From NCBI GenBank assembly GCA_027919835.1, contig JANVFP010000002.1:124001-188000 (forward strand): 64,000 nt of DNA, in the 5' to 3' direction. A model generated the notes under the pieces. It saw only the letters and a list, made by a program, of their open reading frames with translations, ran no database searches and was not told the DNA's origin. Source of the DNA: Lentinula raphanica (lineage: Eukaryota > Basidiomycota > Agaricomycetes > Agaricales > Omphalotaceae). Positions 24,720-36,265 of this stretch are shown piece after piece; positions within the stretch are counted from its first letter, which is position 1, and every line of letters starts with the position of its first letter. Position numbers and translations under genes: made by a program.

Positions 24720-27700
24720 TCAGCCAGAGCACATGAGGCAGGCTTCCTTGTTCTCAATGGAGCATAAGAGTTTTGCTTCCTCGTACTCGCGCTCCTTCTG
24801 TCGAAGAAGTGCAGCAGCAAACTCTGGATCGGCCTCAGCTGCCTTCTTCTGCGTGTCATCGAGAGACAGAGCGTTCAGTGATGATATATCGTCCGAGGCA
24901 GGAGTGACGGGGGACGAGGAGAGCGATGTGGAAGAAAGGGATACGGGTGTTGACGTGCCAGACGTTGATGACGAAGCAAACGTACTACCCAAGGGAACTG
25001 CAGCAGGCTTCGAGGTAATTGTGTTCGCCTTCTTCTCGGCCGCTGCCTTAGCCTGGTGCATTTTGGCGTCCTTCAATACAGCAGCATCGACTGTGAACTG
25101 AATGGCCTGAGCAGCAGGTTTGGTTCTCAAGTAGTACATGCCGGTCTTCAATCCTTTCTTCCACCCGTAGAAGTGCATGCTCGTCAATTGACCGACCGTC
25201 GGCGAAGCAAGATGAACGTTCAAGCTCTGACTTTGGCAAATGAACGCCCCACGGTCAGCAGCAAGATCGAGAACCTTCTTCTGCGAGATCTCCCAAACAG
25301 TCTTGTAGATGGCTTTGATGTTGTCCGGAATAGTGGGGATGTGTTGGACAGAGCCGTGATGAGCGATGAGCATGTTCTTCATATCGTCGTTCCAGAGACC
25401 AAGATCGACCAAGTCCCGCAACAGCCAAGGGCAGACGACTTGGAATTCGCCTGCAAGAACACGCCGGGTGTAGAGATTACTGTAAAGAGATGAGAATAGG
25501 GCTATTGGAGATCTGCTTTGTCCCTTACCTCGTGTAGGGCTCGAAGCACTCATTGAAACCAAGCATTTGACTCGTCGACGCAGTGGGCATTGGCGAAGTG
25601 AGCAGAGAATTCCTCATGCCATATTTGGCTATGTTCTCTTTCAACGTCTTCCAATCCCATAAGTCGGTAGGGGTGACGCCCCACAAGTCGAACTGCAGTT
25701 GTCCTTGCTGGGCAGGACTACCCATCCACGTTTCGTAGGGACCATCCGTCTTCGCCATCTCGCAACTGGCCTCGCACGCGCCGTGGTAAATTGTCTCGAA
25801 GATTCTCAAGTTCAGGTCTTTGGCCTCAGGAGAGTCGAAAGGCATCTTCAGCGCCATGAAAGCGTCGGCAAGACCCTGGACGCCAATACCGATGGGTCGA
25901 TTACGCATGTTGGAGCGACGGGCCTCTGGGATAGGATAGAAGTTACGGTCGATGACACGGTTGAGGTTGAAGGCGACTGTCTTTGAGACATCATGGAGCT
26001 TCTGGAAGTCGTAGATAGACTTCCCCGAGGCATCCTTGACAATGAAAGTTGGGAGAGCGAGAGAAGCAAGGTTGCAAACAGCGGTTTCATCTGGAGAGGA
26101 GTATTCGACAATTTCTGTGCAGAGATTGGACGACTTGATAACACCAAGGTTCTTCTGGTTGGATTTGGCTATCGATATGCATGTCATCATCGGAGTTCAT
26201 GTTCCAGCCATTGGAAAACGTACCATTGCAAGCGTCCTTGTATAACATGAAAGGATTTCCCGTTTCGATCTGGGCCTCCAAAACGTGATACCAGAGTTTC
26301 TGAGCCGGGATCGATTCTCGCGCTCGGCCCTCCTTCTCATAACGTTCGTAAAGTGCCTCAAATTCGTCTCCGTAGACCTCGTGGAGTCCAGGAGCTTCGC
26401 TAGGACAGAATAGAGACCAAGTACCACCAGCTTCGACACGCTTCATACTGTGGAGCAAATCAATGTCTTGATCATTGAAAGCTGATAGCATCGAGACTCA
26501 CAAGAGATCCGGAATCCATAAGGCGTAGAAAAGATCCCGAGCGCGCACTTCCTCTTTTCCATGATTTTTCCTCAAATCTATCATGGCGAAGATGTCGGCA
26601 TGCCATGGTTCGAGATAGATGGCGAAAGCACCGGGACGCTTGTTGCCACCCTGATCGACGTATCGCGCAGTGGCATTATACGCTCGAAGCATGGGCACAA
26701 TGCCGTTCGAATATCCATTGGTGCCGGCGATGTAAGAGCTAAAAGAACACGCTATGAGAAGGACAAGAGGAATGTACAGAAGAGGAAGCCCATACCCAGT
26801 GGCACGGATGTTGTGGATACTGATGCCTATTCCACCAGCAGACTTGCTGATCAGAGCACAGTTTTTCAAAGTGTCGTAGATCCCTTCGATAGAGTCGTCC
26901 TTCATGCAAACAAGGAAGCACGAAGACATTTGGGGCGAAGGAGTCCCAGCATTGAAAAGAGTCGGCGTGGCGTGGGTGAAGTATCGCTCAGACATGAGAT
27001 TGTATGTTTCTAGGACATGTTCGATATCATCCCCGTGTATCCCGACTGCGACACGCATGATCATATGTTGTGGACGCTCAGCGATACGGCCGTTCAGACG
27101 AATGAGATATGATCGCTCAAGAGTTTTGAATCCAAAACTACGTTTGACGTCAGCACGCATGAATCCAACTGCACTTCAAGGCTCACTAGTTGTAACTGAA
27201 ATCGCGATTATATATGATGGCTGAGTCGAGTGTATCTTTGTGTGCCATAACAGTCCGATAGGTATCCTCGGAGACCATCGGTGCTGGTTTTCCTGTTTTC
27301 GGGTTGATGTATTCATATAGATCGGTGATTACAGAGGAAAAGTTCTTTTTCGTTTCTTTGTGAAGATTCGAAACAGCGATTCGTGCAGCGAGGATTGCGT
27401 AGTCGGGATGCTTTGTTGTGAGGTAAGCTGCAGTTTCAGCAGCAAGGTTCTGAAAAAAGCGAGAAACATTAGAAGCGTCGACGTAGAAGAAATATAAACC
27501 CACGTCGAGTTCAACCGTCGTGACACCTTGATAAACCCCCTGTACGACTTTCTGTGTGACTCTGATAGTACGGCTGAGTAAATGTTCATCATATCAAAGC
27601 AATGTAGCGCACTCTATAGGGTCCACATAGTTCATGTCGAGTCCGTAACATAATTTGTCGATGCGGGAGGTTATCTGGACAAACAGGATGAGTCAAGCGC

Positions 27701-27889
27701 GTCCACAGACATAAGAAGCGTGTACCTTGTCAAATTGAATACGCTCCTTGCGCCTAAATTGTTGAAGATCGGATTAACACTGGTCATGAGCGGTAGAAGC
27801 CATGCTTACCCATCTAGAAAGGAGAATTTCAGTGGAAAACTCATGAAAGACGAAACAGAAAACTAACCGCGTTTAAAGACGAAGGCCAT
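24720..27889 (-). CDS. RNR1: Ribonucleoside-diphosphate reductase large subunit
   Basis: Starts MAFVFKRG; exons then give [20 protein letters not shown] (ATP-cone), [20 protein letters not shown], and [19 protein letters not shown]. The catalytic barrel includes [20 protein letters not shown] and [20 protein letters not shown] with the active-site Cys, [37 protein letters not shown] (second redox Cys and NxCxE radical motif), and [20 protein letters not shown]. The C terminus [11 protein letters not shown] has the CxxC pair that re-reduces the active site. The enzyme makes dNDPs from NDPs and sets dNTP supply. Several introns fall inside (for example near 26175, 26490, 26740, 27150). Upstream DNA has a cluster of ACGCG sites. 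Confidence 0.95.
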
Positions 27890-28158
27890 GTTGCTCATTG
27901 AAGAAGAGATCGAAAAGTTGTAGAGAGGAGAAAGTGAATAGAGGAGGAATGGTAATGGGTGCGGTTGAAGAAAAAGAAAACAAAGCGCGGTCGCCTTATA
28001 TTATAAATTATCTGTGACCGTGACAACACGTGTAGCACCACCTTTGCACGATTCAACAAGGTCAGCCAGGCTCTCAGACTTGTTCATCGACCATTCCGAG
28101 CACCTAAAATCTTCATATAATTCATACGTCCAGAGAACGTCCCAATCACACATGCTAC

Positions 28159-28219
28159 ACGCGAAGACGCGTTTACTGTAGACGAGGACGCGTCCAATGA
28201 GCGATTCAACAAGGCGCGT
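28159..28219. promoter_or_regulatory. Cluster of MCB-like ACGCGN elements upstream of RNR1
   Basis: Two exact ACGCGT palindromes (28167-28172 and 28188-28193), plus ACGCGA at 28159 and GCGCGT at 28214, lie within 61 bp, about 270-330 bp upstream of the RNR1 start. ACGCGT is the MluI cell-cycle box bound by MBF in ascomycete yeasts, and RNR genes are classical targets. Regulation here is inferred from the motif only. Confidence 0.6.
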
Positions 28220-28504
28220 TATTTGGTTTTGTGGACGTGTTTTTTCATACTCGATTCTCATTGGTCATATCGACAATGCCGCCGGGGACTCGGAGTCAGA
28301 ATGATTCAGCAGTGTTACACATGGACTGTATAGAGAATACTGAAAGAATCAGGCCGATGCCTCCGCGTCGCTACCGACTGATTCAGGATTTTCACCAGAA
28401 CTTCAATACTCACTGATCGAGTTTGCGAAGGACGAAAGCATGAGAATTTGTATTCTGAGTCATGATACAACACAAGTCTCGAGATCATTTCTTTGTCTGG
28501 GTTT

Positions 28505-29999
28505 TTAAGCCACCACGCCATTGATCTTTGATGCTTTTGGTGGAGGACCGTTGGGAAAAACCTCTCTGAAGAACACAGGATGATATTTCATCCCCATCTC
28601 AGGATGATTCTTCACTTTATAGGTAAGCCTCGTCAACCCGGCGAGTTGCTTATCCATATTGGAATACACCCCTTGATACGGGATTCAGCATGAGGGCGGA
28701 ATATGCATAGTGACAATGGCGTCTGGCTCACATTCAACTGGCCGACCTAACTTTTGCTGTCGGGCTTTGTACATATCCCATACCTCCTGCGGAACTGGTG
28801 AAAGAGTCGTTTAGAGGATGTAATGACTTCTTCAGTAGACTGAGACCACGACGGTACGCTCACATTGAGGATCAGCATCGGCGAGGCGCACATACATGGA
28901 GACATTTGAGAAGAACGGTACAGAATAGCGAACTTCGGGACCGGGAGGTGATAGAACGCGGTGGGAAGTTGCCATGCATACACCTCGAGTTACTTTCTCA
29001 AGTGCTATTCATGGGAGAAATGAGATTGTGGCAGACTGGGAGACAATCAAGAGATAGAGCGTCACCTCTTCCCAGATTCACCACAAATGTTCCATCAACA
29101 GGAGGACAAGGTAGCCATTCTCCTGATATGTTCCTGACCTCTAAACCGGCGACGGTCGAGGCTTGCAACAACTATCGAAGGCTTCAGTACCGACATCAGG
29201 TGTTAGAAGGTCAGAACACATAAGCTCACGAATGTGAGAAATCCACGATCTTCATGCGAGTCTATCCCTGTCTCTTTCGGGTTCGAGGGATCAGTCGGGG
29301 GAGGATATCGCATCAACTTGACGCGAGGCTGCATCTTTTTTCGGTCCTTGTCGAACCACTGCTCAAACGCAGCTGGGTCAAGACCCAGTGACTCGGCAAT
29401 CAAGGAAGCGAAGCTGTAAGAGAGTTCCTCTACTTGTTCGTAATAGTCAACTAGAGCAGCTTTGAATCCTGGAATGACTTCTTCGGGTGGCCACTGTATG
29501 CTTGGTTCAATCGATGCGACCATAAGTGGCGAAAAGGACTAACCAATCCAGTCCCGTCCTGCTTTGCCCATTCAGGACATCCTTCCGCGAGTTTGGGATC
29601 TCTATCCGCGGCAAAAGTAAACTGTTCCCTTGTTTCGGAAATCGGGGAAGGCCCCTCCGTACCAGACCTTGCATGTACGACTCTCTGTCCGCCTACATTG
29701 AAGTATCCAAGAAAGGCTGGACTGAGGGTGAAATCGACACTGTCTTTGATCTCCTGCGGTAATGCGAAGAATTTCGGAGCATAGTCAATCACTTTGTTGA
29801 CTGTGTCCATCGAGACAGAGTGGTTGCTCAAGTAAAGAAACCCAATGTTGATGAGGATGTCCCGAAGGCTGTGAAGAAAAGCATCTCTTTCAGGGCCTTC
29901 ACGCTGTGATTTGGAGTAGTCAAGAGTGGGGATAGAAGAATAATGCGTTGGGGTCACCATTGTTGTCTTGGTGGTGAACGTGGGTGCATAGACAGGCAT
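28505..29999 (-). CDS. 2-oxoglutarate/Fe(II)-dependent oxygenase (isopenicillin N synthase-like)
   Basis: Starts MPVYAPTFTTKTTMV. The N-terminal non-haem dioxygenase domain follows: SLRDILINIGFLYLSNH and FFALPQEIKDSV, GYFNVGGQRVVHARSG. The jelly-roll core has the first iron ligands in GIDSHEDRGFLTF (HxD), then GEWLPCPPVDGTFVVNLG, the distal His in MATSHRVLSP and the 2-oxoglutarate-binding RYSVPFF (RxS). The C terminus is KYHPVFFREVFPNGPPPK..INGVVA. So all three iron ligands and the Arg are present and the enzyme should be active. Fungal members take part in secondary metabolism or small-molecule oxidation; the substrate cannot be told. Introns occur near 28690, 28800, 28985, 29060, 29220 and 29540. 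Confidence 0.85.
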
Positions 30000-30970
30000 A
30001 AAGACAAACATTATAAGCAAGAAACCTGAGAACTCGTCCCATGGAAGACCAAGACCACACATACATGAGAATCATAAGTTCCGGCCTAGTGCAAGAGCTA
30101 TGGAGAACAGCCCCATCCTAAGGGATCTGTACCAGAAAATTTCACAAAATTGTGTGAAGAAATATACACAGTTCCTCAAGATCGCATTCATACTTGGGAA
30201 TACGCGGCTCTGTGTGTGGAGAAGTATCGTTGGTACCTTGAGACACGCGGAGTCCTGAACAGAGGGACACTGTGTGTATTCGGGACCGTGACCAGAAGGG
30301 ATGACATTTCTGCGGTTCCCGGGTGAATTGAATTCATAGCACGTAGATTGGATAGAGAAATCGAAAAGGGAACACGAAAGAAGCTTGAATTCTCACAAGT
30401 AGCAGCTCAGCCACATCTACTTCATCCACATCAAGATTGCATAAGTTATAGACTTGAAGCTTCCTTGTGCACGCATAGGCACAGATACGGTCTTGAAGGT
30501 CTTGTAGGCTATGGCAGTAAGCTCTGAAGCCTGAGGCTTGAGGCTGAGCGTTGATGATTTCGATGTGGGCAGATGCCTTCCATAGCGTTAGTCTGAGCGT
30601 AAGTAGAAAAAAGCCGATATATGTAGGCAACTAATGACCTGGATGAGTCCAAAAGACGACATGAGCCAAAGAGGGAGCCAAGATGAGAACACGGAGGCAA
30701 GTTGCAATCATCGGCATCAGCGCGAACAAGGGGCATCAAAATTTGATGATCCGTTTCTCACGTGCTCGAGTCCACGGTTCTGTTGAAACTTTTCAACGCG
30801 TCTATGAACGTTTCGTCTATTTTGTTTTGCCCTTTCATGTTAGTCAGCCGGTTGAAATTTAGGCTTGAACCTATACCTTCTTCAGATTCTTTCACAATCC
30901 TCACAGGATAATACCCTTCAAATTTCTCAAATCCTCCTCTTACTCTTTGCTGTGACACCCCGCTGCTTTC
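30000..30970. other. Intergenic region, no supported gene
   Basis: Divergent spacer between the oxygenase and the unknown gene at 30971. Open frames at 30334-30630 and 30758-30994 on the minus strand lack motifs and conserved splice arrangement, so I leave them uncalled. Confidence 0.45.
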
Positions 30971-31743
30971 ATGCAACCCACCACCGCCCAACATCTTGAA
31001 TATGCTTCGCCAGATGTGCGATCTCCATCTCCGACAAGCTCAGTGGACAGCAGACATCCCGAGGACCAAACGTCTTTGTCCGACTCAGAAGGAATGCTCA
31101 GCCCATCTCAGTTCGAACGGAAGTGGATGGATAGAATCGGTCTGGGACAGCCATCACATCGGGAATTGGAGGCCAACAAAGATCCATTACTACCAAGACC
31201 CTTACCAGGTTCCGAAGAAGAAAGAAGTGTGTAGCAATTTGCGCTTAATGGCGCCGTATTTACATCGAATGATTACCAGGTGCCTATCAAAGGATACTTC
31301 AAGATCTTCGCCATGAAATAAACCAGCTGCATGAGAATGAAGTATTCGAGCAGACCATGTTACGAGGGCCCGCAGTATCTCAGGGAGCGCCAGCATACTA
31401 TTCTCATGATATTGATGCTATTATGCACAGTATGATGGGTCAGACGTCTTCCAATCCATTCCCTAATGCCACCTCAACACCGTTTACGGGACCCTCTCGT
31501 TCCAGACCTCGACCGCCTGTGTATAATCCTGCTACAGATGTGGATATTACGAACGGTCCATGGAACAACTACGAAGTAACGCGAGGAACGTTCGGAGCAG
31601 GAATGGATTCTTTTGTTGGAGTCGCACACAGCAATAACATGGCAATGAACCCGATGATTTCGCAAGCTCCCTCAGCGACTGATTTCAACACCAGTATACC
31701 CGGAACGGGGAGACGGAATGTGGCACGACCAAGTAGGAGGTGA
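30971..31743 (+). CDS. Hypothetical protein, Ser/Pro-rich, unknown function
   Basis: Two exons (30971-31226 and 31280-31743) joined over a 53-nt GT-AG intron give 239 aa. The first exon is Ser/Pro-rich with QFERKWMDRIGLGQPSHREL; the second opens with a helical segment (QRILQDLRHEINQLHENEVF) and continues with Pro/Ser/Asn-rich sequence ending GRRNVARPSRR. The helix could form a short coiled coil and the basic tail could bind nucleic acid or act in nuclear import, but I recognise no family. A (CG)n tract follows the stop near 31764. Confidence 0.65.
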
Positions 31744-31957
31744 AGATTATGGCCGAATTTGACCGGCGCGCGCGCGTTCGAAGACGCACATATATCAGTA
31801 ACGTGAGCGTGTTTCAAAGGATTCATATATGTGTGTGTCTCATCTTCCACTCTTCATTCAGTACATAATGATTCTTAGGGACAAGTTGATTTGATGTTCT
31901 TCCTTTACTGATAGGTCTCCGTATCACCATATGCTACATAAGTACATGACAATATGT

Positions 31958-33811
31958 TCACGCTACAGCGAATTCAAAAGCCCATGTAGTTGTAGTGTCG
32001 GTCTGGAATATTGGAAATGAAACAGAATTGCCTGAATATGCGTGTCCGACGACCCCAAGGTTGGTTGGGGCACCTACGTTACCGGTATGGCTACCAGTGA
32101 AAGAGAATTGGAACGTCGTTATATCGAGTGTGCCGGATGTTGGCAATCCAACAGAGGAAAGTGAGTTCACAGTCACTTGCCATGTACCTGAGCAGCGCAT
32201 CAATTGACAACATAGGACGTGAACAAAAAAGGTATACCTGTGACTTGTCGTCCCCCGACGAGTATGCGGACTTTGTCGGTCCCCACGGTCGCATAAGAGT
32301 CCATCAGCCTATCGATAGAACCGGTCGTCGCAACTCTGTGACCAGTCATCATCTGATTGTAGTACTGATAGACTTGATAGTCTGAGTGCGCACACAAAGT
32401 GAGTCAGTGAAGAAGTGTAATGTAGGTTAGCCAACCTCCGTTCGTCCAATATCCTGTCGCTGTGGCATCAGTAGGATCGGGCTTCCATAGGAGGCTTGCA
32501 AAGAAATCGTGAAGCTGAGTTCCGCTGAGCCAGTTTCCACGTAGGCCTTGGACGTTGTAACGTTCGAGTCGCGAAATCCACCAAGCAGAACCTCCAGGGC
32601 ATTGTTCTGCGAATACACCATATTCATCGATGACGATGGGCTTTGTCGCAAGGCCGTGCGAGCTTAGCATAGAATCCAGAACGGGTATATTGGTCTGCAG
32701 GTCGTCGTTCACGTCTGAGGTCTAGAAAGATCAATCAGGACGTGTTCCGATGAACTGACTTTGGAAATATCATACGCTTCCTTCGAGATGCCATACATAG
32801 GCATCGGGAACTGTCCCATCACCAGCTATTTGCGTGAAGAAAGTCGTCCACCTGGAACATGTCGATATCTAAGTACAGGACGGCAATCTAGGATTATGAC
32901 TGGATAGTACGTGCCATGTGTTAGTTGTTTCTGGTGCACCAGCAAGAGTTGGCCCAAATAATTGAACGGTATTTGCGAGCGAAGCCCTCAAATACTTGGC
33001 CTTCAGCCATACAGAAAAATATCTCACAAGTGCAGAAACACACCTGAAAGCTTCATATCCTCGACTCCACATCGTCAACCATTGCTCCTGATCTACGTGA
33101 TTTTTTGTTAAAGACTATCGAGCCACTTGGAGGCTGAGCCTTACTTCCATTCCAGAAAAGTGTTCCTGCATCTGGCTCGTTCCAGATGTCAATAGCCAGG
33201 TCAGTGGCCATGTCATTAGATTTAATTCCTGCGATGATGGCTTGAATGAAGCTATCATAACTATCCCAGTCTCCTCCATCTCCTGGAAAGACCGAACCCG
33301 CGGGCTGCGTTCCGTCAGCTCCCCATAGATCATTCAACAGCAAGATGAATTTTGCATTGAACCTCCGTGCCGTATTATAATTGGATACCGCGGACTCGAA
33401 GCGACCCTGGGAGACACGAAGCTGGTTGGGTGGGTGAACAGGTAGAGAAGCCCGGGAAGACTTGCCTGAAATTCGGTCGTTCCAAAAATCCAACCTCGTG
33501 CAGGTGCAGCAAGCTGAGCACCGCTTCCTCGTCCATAATTGAACCCCATATCTTAAAAGTCGAGCGATTGAGAAATTTTGCAGTTGAGCGGTAGATGAGG
33601 CTGGCTCACTTTCGTAGAACGAATCAGGGATCTGCTCCGGAGTATCTGGGATACCATACAGGAAACCCGAGGCCAAGTGCAAGGGAGTGCCAGTATTGTC
33701 CGCTAGATTCACGGTTGTTATTTGATTTGCTGTCTGACGCGTCTCGAGTGTCACTGCATGAGTAGAGACGAAGACAAGGCCCAACCCAGCAAGAGAAGAA
33801 AGCGAGAACAT
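31958..33811 (-). CDS. Secreted glycoside hydrolase, GH39-like
   Basis: Begins with signal peptide MFSLSSLAGLGLVFVSTHAV. The mature enzyme has LHLASGFLYGIPDTPEQIP, then GFNYGRGSGAQLAAPARGW, a block I know from basidiomycete GH39 proteins. The acid/base Glu is in LAIDIWNEPDAG and the nucleophile Glu in KPIVIDEYGVFAE, both at the strand ends expected of clan GH-A. The C-terminal part (GLPTSGTLDITTFQF, SVSFPIFQTDTTTTWAFEFA) looks like the family's beta-sandwich. Such enzymes act on plant or fungal cell-wall glycosides (beta-xylosidase is the founding activity). One intron seems to use a GC donor (33464-33465). The start codon lies inside the arm of an inverted repeat (33809-34052). Family assignment is from memory of motifs; another clan GH-A family remains possible. 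Confidence 0.85.
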
Positions 33812-34052
33812 CAGGAAAAATGTTTCAGGCCTAGGGCACTCAAAGATACCCCCCAATTCTTAGGCACTTTGAGGCTGCTCAAAGTGCCCAAAGCTCCTCA
33901 AAGCTCCTCAAAGATCCCCAAAGATCCTCAAAGATCCTCAAAGACACCTCAAAGAACCTAGAGAATCTAGGCAACCAAAAGGTACTCTAAAAGCTCCTAA
34001 AATTTAGGGGGTATCTCTGGATGCCCTAGGCATGAAATACTTTTTCCTGATG
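33809..34052. repeat. 244-bp imperfect inverted repeat with internal TCAAAG tandem repeats
   Basis: Left arm 33809-33863 and right arm 33997-34052 are imperfect reverse complements over about 55 bp, sharing CATCAGGAAAAA, TTTCA, GCCTAGGGCA and AGATACCCCC. The centre (33880-33958) holds about eight degenerate TCAAAG-CTCC/ATCC units. The structure resembles a small foldback or MITE element. No clear target-site duplication was found, so classification is open. The left arm contains the ATG of the GH39-like gene. Confidence 0.75.
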
Positions 34053-34109
34053 AAACGCATGGCTTAAAGTTGTTTGAGAGCATGGTATACGTTTTATAAT
34101 TCATGGATC

Positions 34110-34439
34110 CAGTGATGGACAAGTCATTGACTTAGTCAATCAGTCAGTAACTTGTGACTAGTAGTCAATGTTACTCAGTCAATGACGATGACTTTTGACG
34201 GCACCATGGGAATGCTCGGCAATGCTCGGCAACAGGTAGGGAAATTGAAAAAAAGCGTGATTATTCGTGGTGAGACAGCAAGTGTCACAAGATGGAAAAC
34301 TTGGGTCAGCCGGTAGCTCGGCTGAGTTGAATAACCGGAAGTCAATTGTCAAGTCAATTGACGAATTTTTGACGACAAGAGTCAAAGTCACAATTTGTGA
34401 CTTTGACTTTGACTTCTCGTCATTGACTGTCCAACACTG
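34110..34439. mobile_element. hAT-like MITE (330 bp) with 8-bp target-site duplication
   Basis: The left end starts CAGTGATGGACAAGTCATTG and the right end, read inward, starts CAGTGTTGGACAGTCAATG. CAGTG-TGGACA ends are typical of hAT transposons. The element is flanked on both sides by the identical 8-mer CATGGATC (34102-34109 and 34440-34447), the duplication length hAT transposases make. It has no transposase ORF, so it is non-autonomous. The interior is rich in TGAC/GTCA motifs and holds a 29-bp palindrome at 34380-34408 plus a doubled AATGCTCGGC at 34211-34230. Confidence 0.88.
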
Positions 34440-34943
34440 CATGGATCTGCAGACTTCGCAGTCCGTCAACAACATGGTCAGTGGTCAGATGGACATGAAG
34501 CAACTGGACAATATTCTTGAGGCACAAGCCCGTTGAGTCTCGACGACGGTGTACAAAGAGGCGTGATGCTTTGAATAAAGCGAACAATATCCGGACCTAT
34601 GAACATGGGAGCTTTGCAATAAGCAGTATGAAGATTTCCTTAGAAAAGATCTCTTCGTTCCGTTCTGTGAGAAAAATAGAGTCAGGTTACAGGAAAGCCA
34701 TACGAGACGATCAACAAGATTAGAACAATGATCAGGTTGCAAATTATCTAGCTCTCATCCAGCTATTTCGGCTCCGCACATACAGCGGTTACTGTTGGAA
34801 CAACGCTCACAGAAACGCAGCTGCAAACGCACGGGCAAGCTATCGAGCATAGTGCCAGTTTTCATCATAGAATATTGCCATTGGAGGTTCCATAAAGAGG
34901 ACGAAATTCAGAAGTGGAAGGCGCGACTTACCGATATGGATAA

Positions 34944-36265
34944 TCAATCGTTCTTTGCCTTTTTGCTTTGAATGAGTCCTGCAAGCTCCGAAATCCCAAA
35001 CATCTTGATGAGCATACCATCCTGAACAAGTACAGCACATGTCAGGTTCAATTATGATAGAACAAGAGTGGATGCGTGACTAACCAAGCTAGTCTTCCAG
35101 AGAAACGTGTCGAATATCCAACAGAGAAGAGATTTGTCACCATACCAGTACCAGGGTTTGGGTTTGGATTTCGAGAGTTCATTTACCACCCGTTTGGCAT
35201 AATGTGCTGTAGGTAGCACGGTCGCTGTGTACGCAGAAGTCAGAGACGAGAACCGATTAAACAGAGTAATTTTTTATCACCTTGCGATATCCGTCCACAC
35301 TTTCGAAGCAGTGTGCTTTCGATAGGTTTGTATAACGAATTATCTGGAAGTAAGAGTGGCCTCGACGTGCTGCTTGAGACTTCGCCTGCGACTAGCTACA
35401 TTCCACGAAGAATGTTATAACAAGCTGAAAGATATACTTATAGCACTCACATTGACGACCTTGACACTTAGAAGTCCGACATCAACTATGGCTCAAACAC
35501 GAAATGTGGAAACTTACTTGAACGAAGCCAGTTCTACACGTAAGGTATTGCTCAGCGCGTGTACCGCAGCTTTGGAGCTATTGTACGCTGCACTGAAAGG
35601 GAGGGGAAGGATACCAGCGATACTGCCTGAGTTGACGACACATCCGTCTCCTGAGGCTACTAACAGCTGGATGAACTCTTGGACCATAGATATGGCACCA
35701 TGTACATTGATTTCGAAAGTCCGTCGAGCGATATCGATGTCCATGTCGCTTACGGCCATAATGCTTTCTGTATTAATTCAGTTAAAAACGCTATACTATC
35801 ATCTCAAATCCCTTGACATACCTTTTCCTCTAATAACACCGCACGCCGTTAGAAGGAGCCACCAACAAGTGAAAGACCCTGGACTCACGCATTATTGATC
35901 AATATGTCGAGTCTCCCTCCAGTCAATTGGTTGACTTGATCGCGAACTTTACGTATGCTCTCGATGCTTGTAACATCCAACTCGAAGGTAGTAATACCGA
36001 GCTCCTCTAATGCTCTCATTGATTCAAGACGTCGCGCGGTGGCAAAAACGCGTGCACCTATGTAGGTGACAAAGTGTTGATCAATAGTTAGACTTGATGA
36101 TCTGGCACACTCACCTCGAGAATGAAACTCTTCAGCCAATGCATGACCTATACCGCCAACACTGCATCCGGTTATGAGCACTACTCTTTGCTGATTAGAT
36201 AGTCGATGTGGGTTTCTTTGTTTGATTTGAGTACTGAATACATTCAGCCCGAACTGTTTCGACAT
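34944..36265 (-). CDS. Short-chain dehydrogenase/reductase, downstream unit (AYR1-like)
   Basis: A classical SDR: nucleotide-binding RVVLITGCSVGGIGHALAEE, GARVFATARRLESM, LDILINNA, a Ser-containing block VVNSGSIAGILPLP and catalytic YxxxK in AYNSSKAAVHAL. The C-terminal part has HYAKRVVNELSKSKPKPWYW and the last exon DGMLIKMFGISELAG ending KKAKND. The pattern resembles fungal NADPH-dependent 1-acyl-dihydroxyacetone phosphate reductases. The first ATG of this frame (36265) starts MSKQFGLNVFSTQIK, which is homologous to the C-terminal tail of an SDR rather than to an SDR N terminus; no Met precedes the real domain start (NQQRVVLITG). This suggests that it is the second half of a fusion with the upstream SDR unit. 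If independent, translation would begin at 36265. Confidence 0.85.

Noticed and set aside
28001..28261. 86-codon minus-strand ORF upstream of RNR1
   Set aside because: It covers the ACGCG site cluster of the RNR1 promoter, has no motif, and no signal or splice support.
33880..33958. TCAAAG repeats considered as a CRISPR-like array
   Set aside because: Units are about 10 bp, contiguous and without spacers, in a eukaryotic genome; they are a minisatellite within an inverted repeat.
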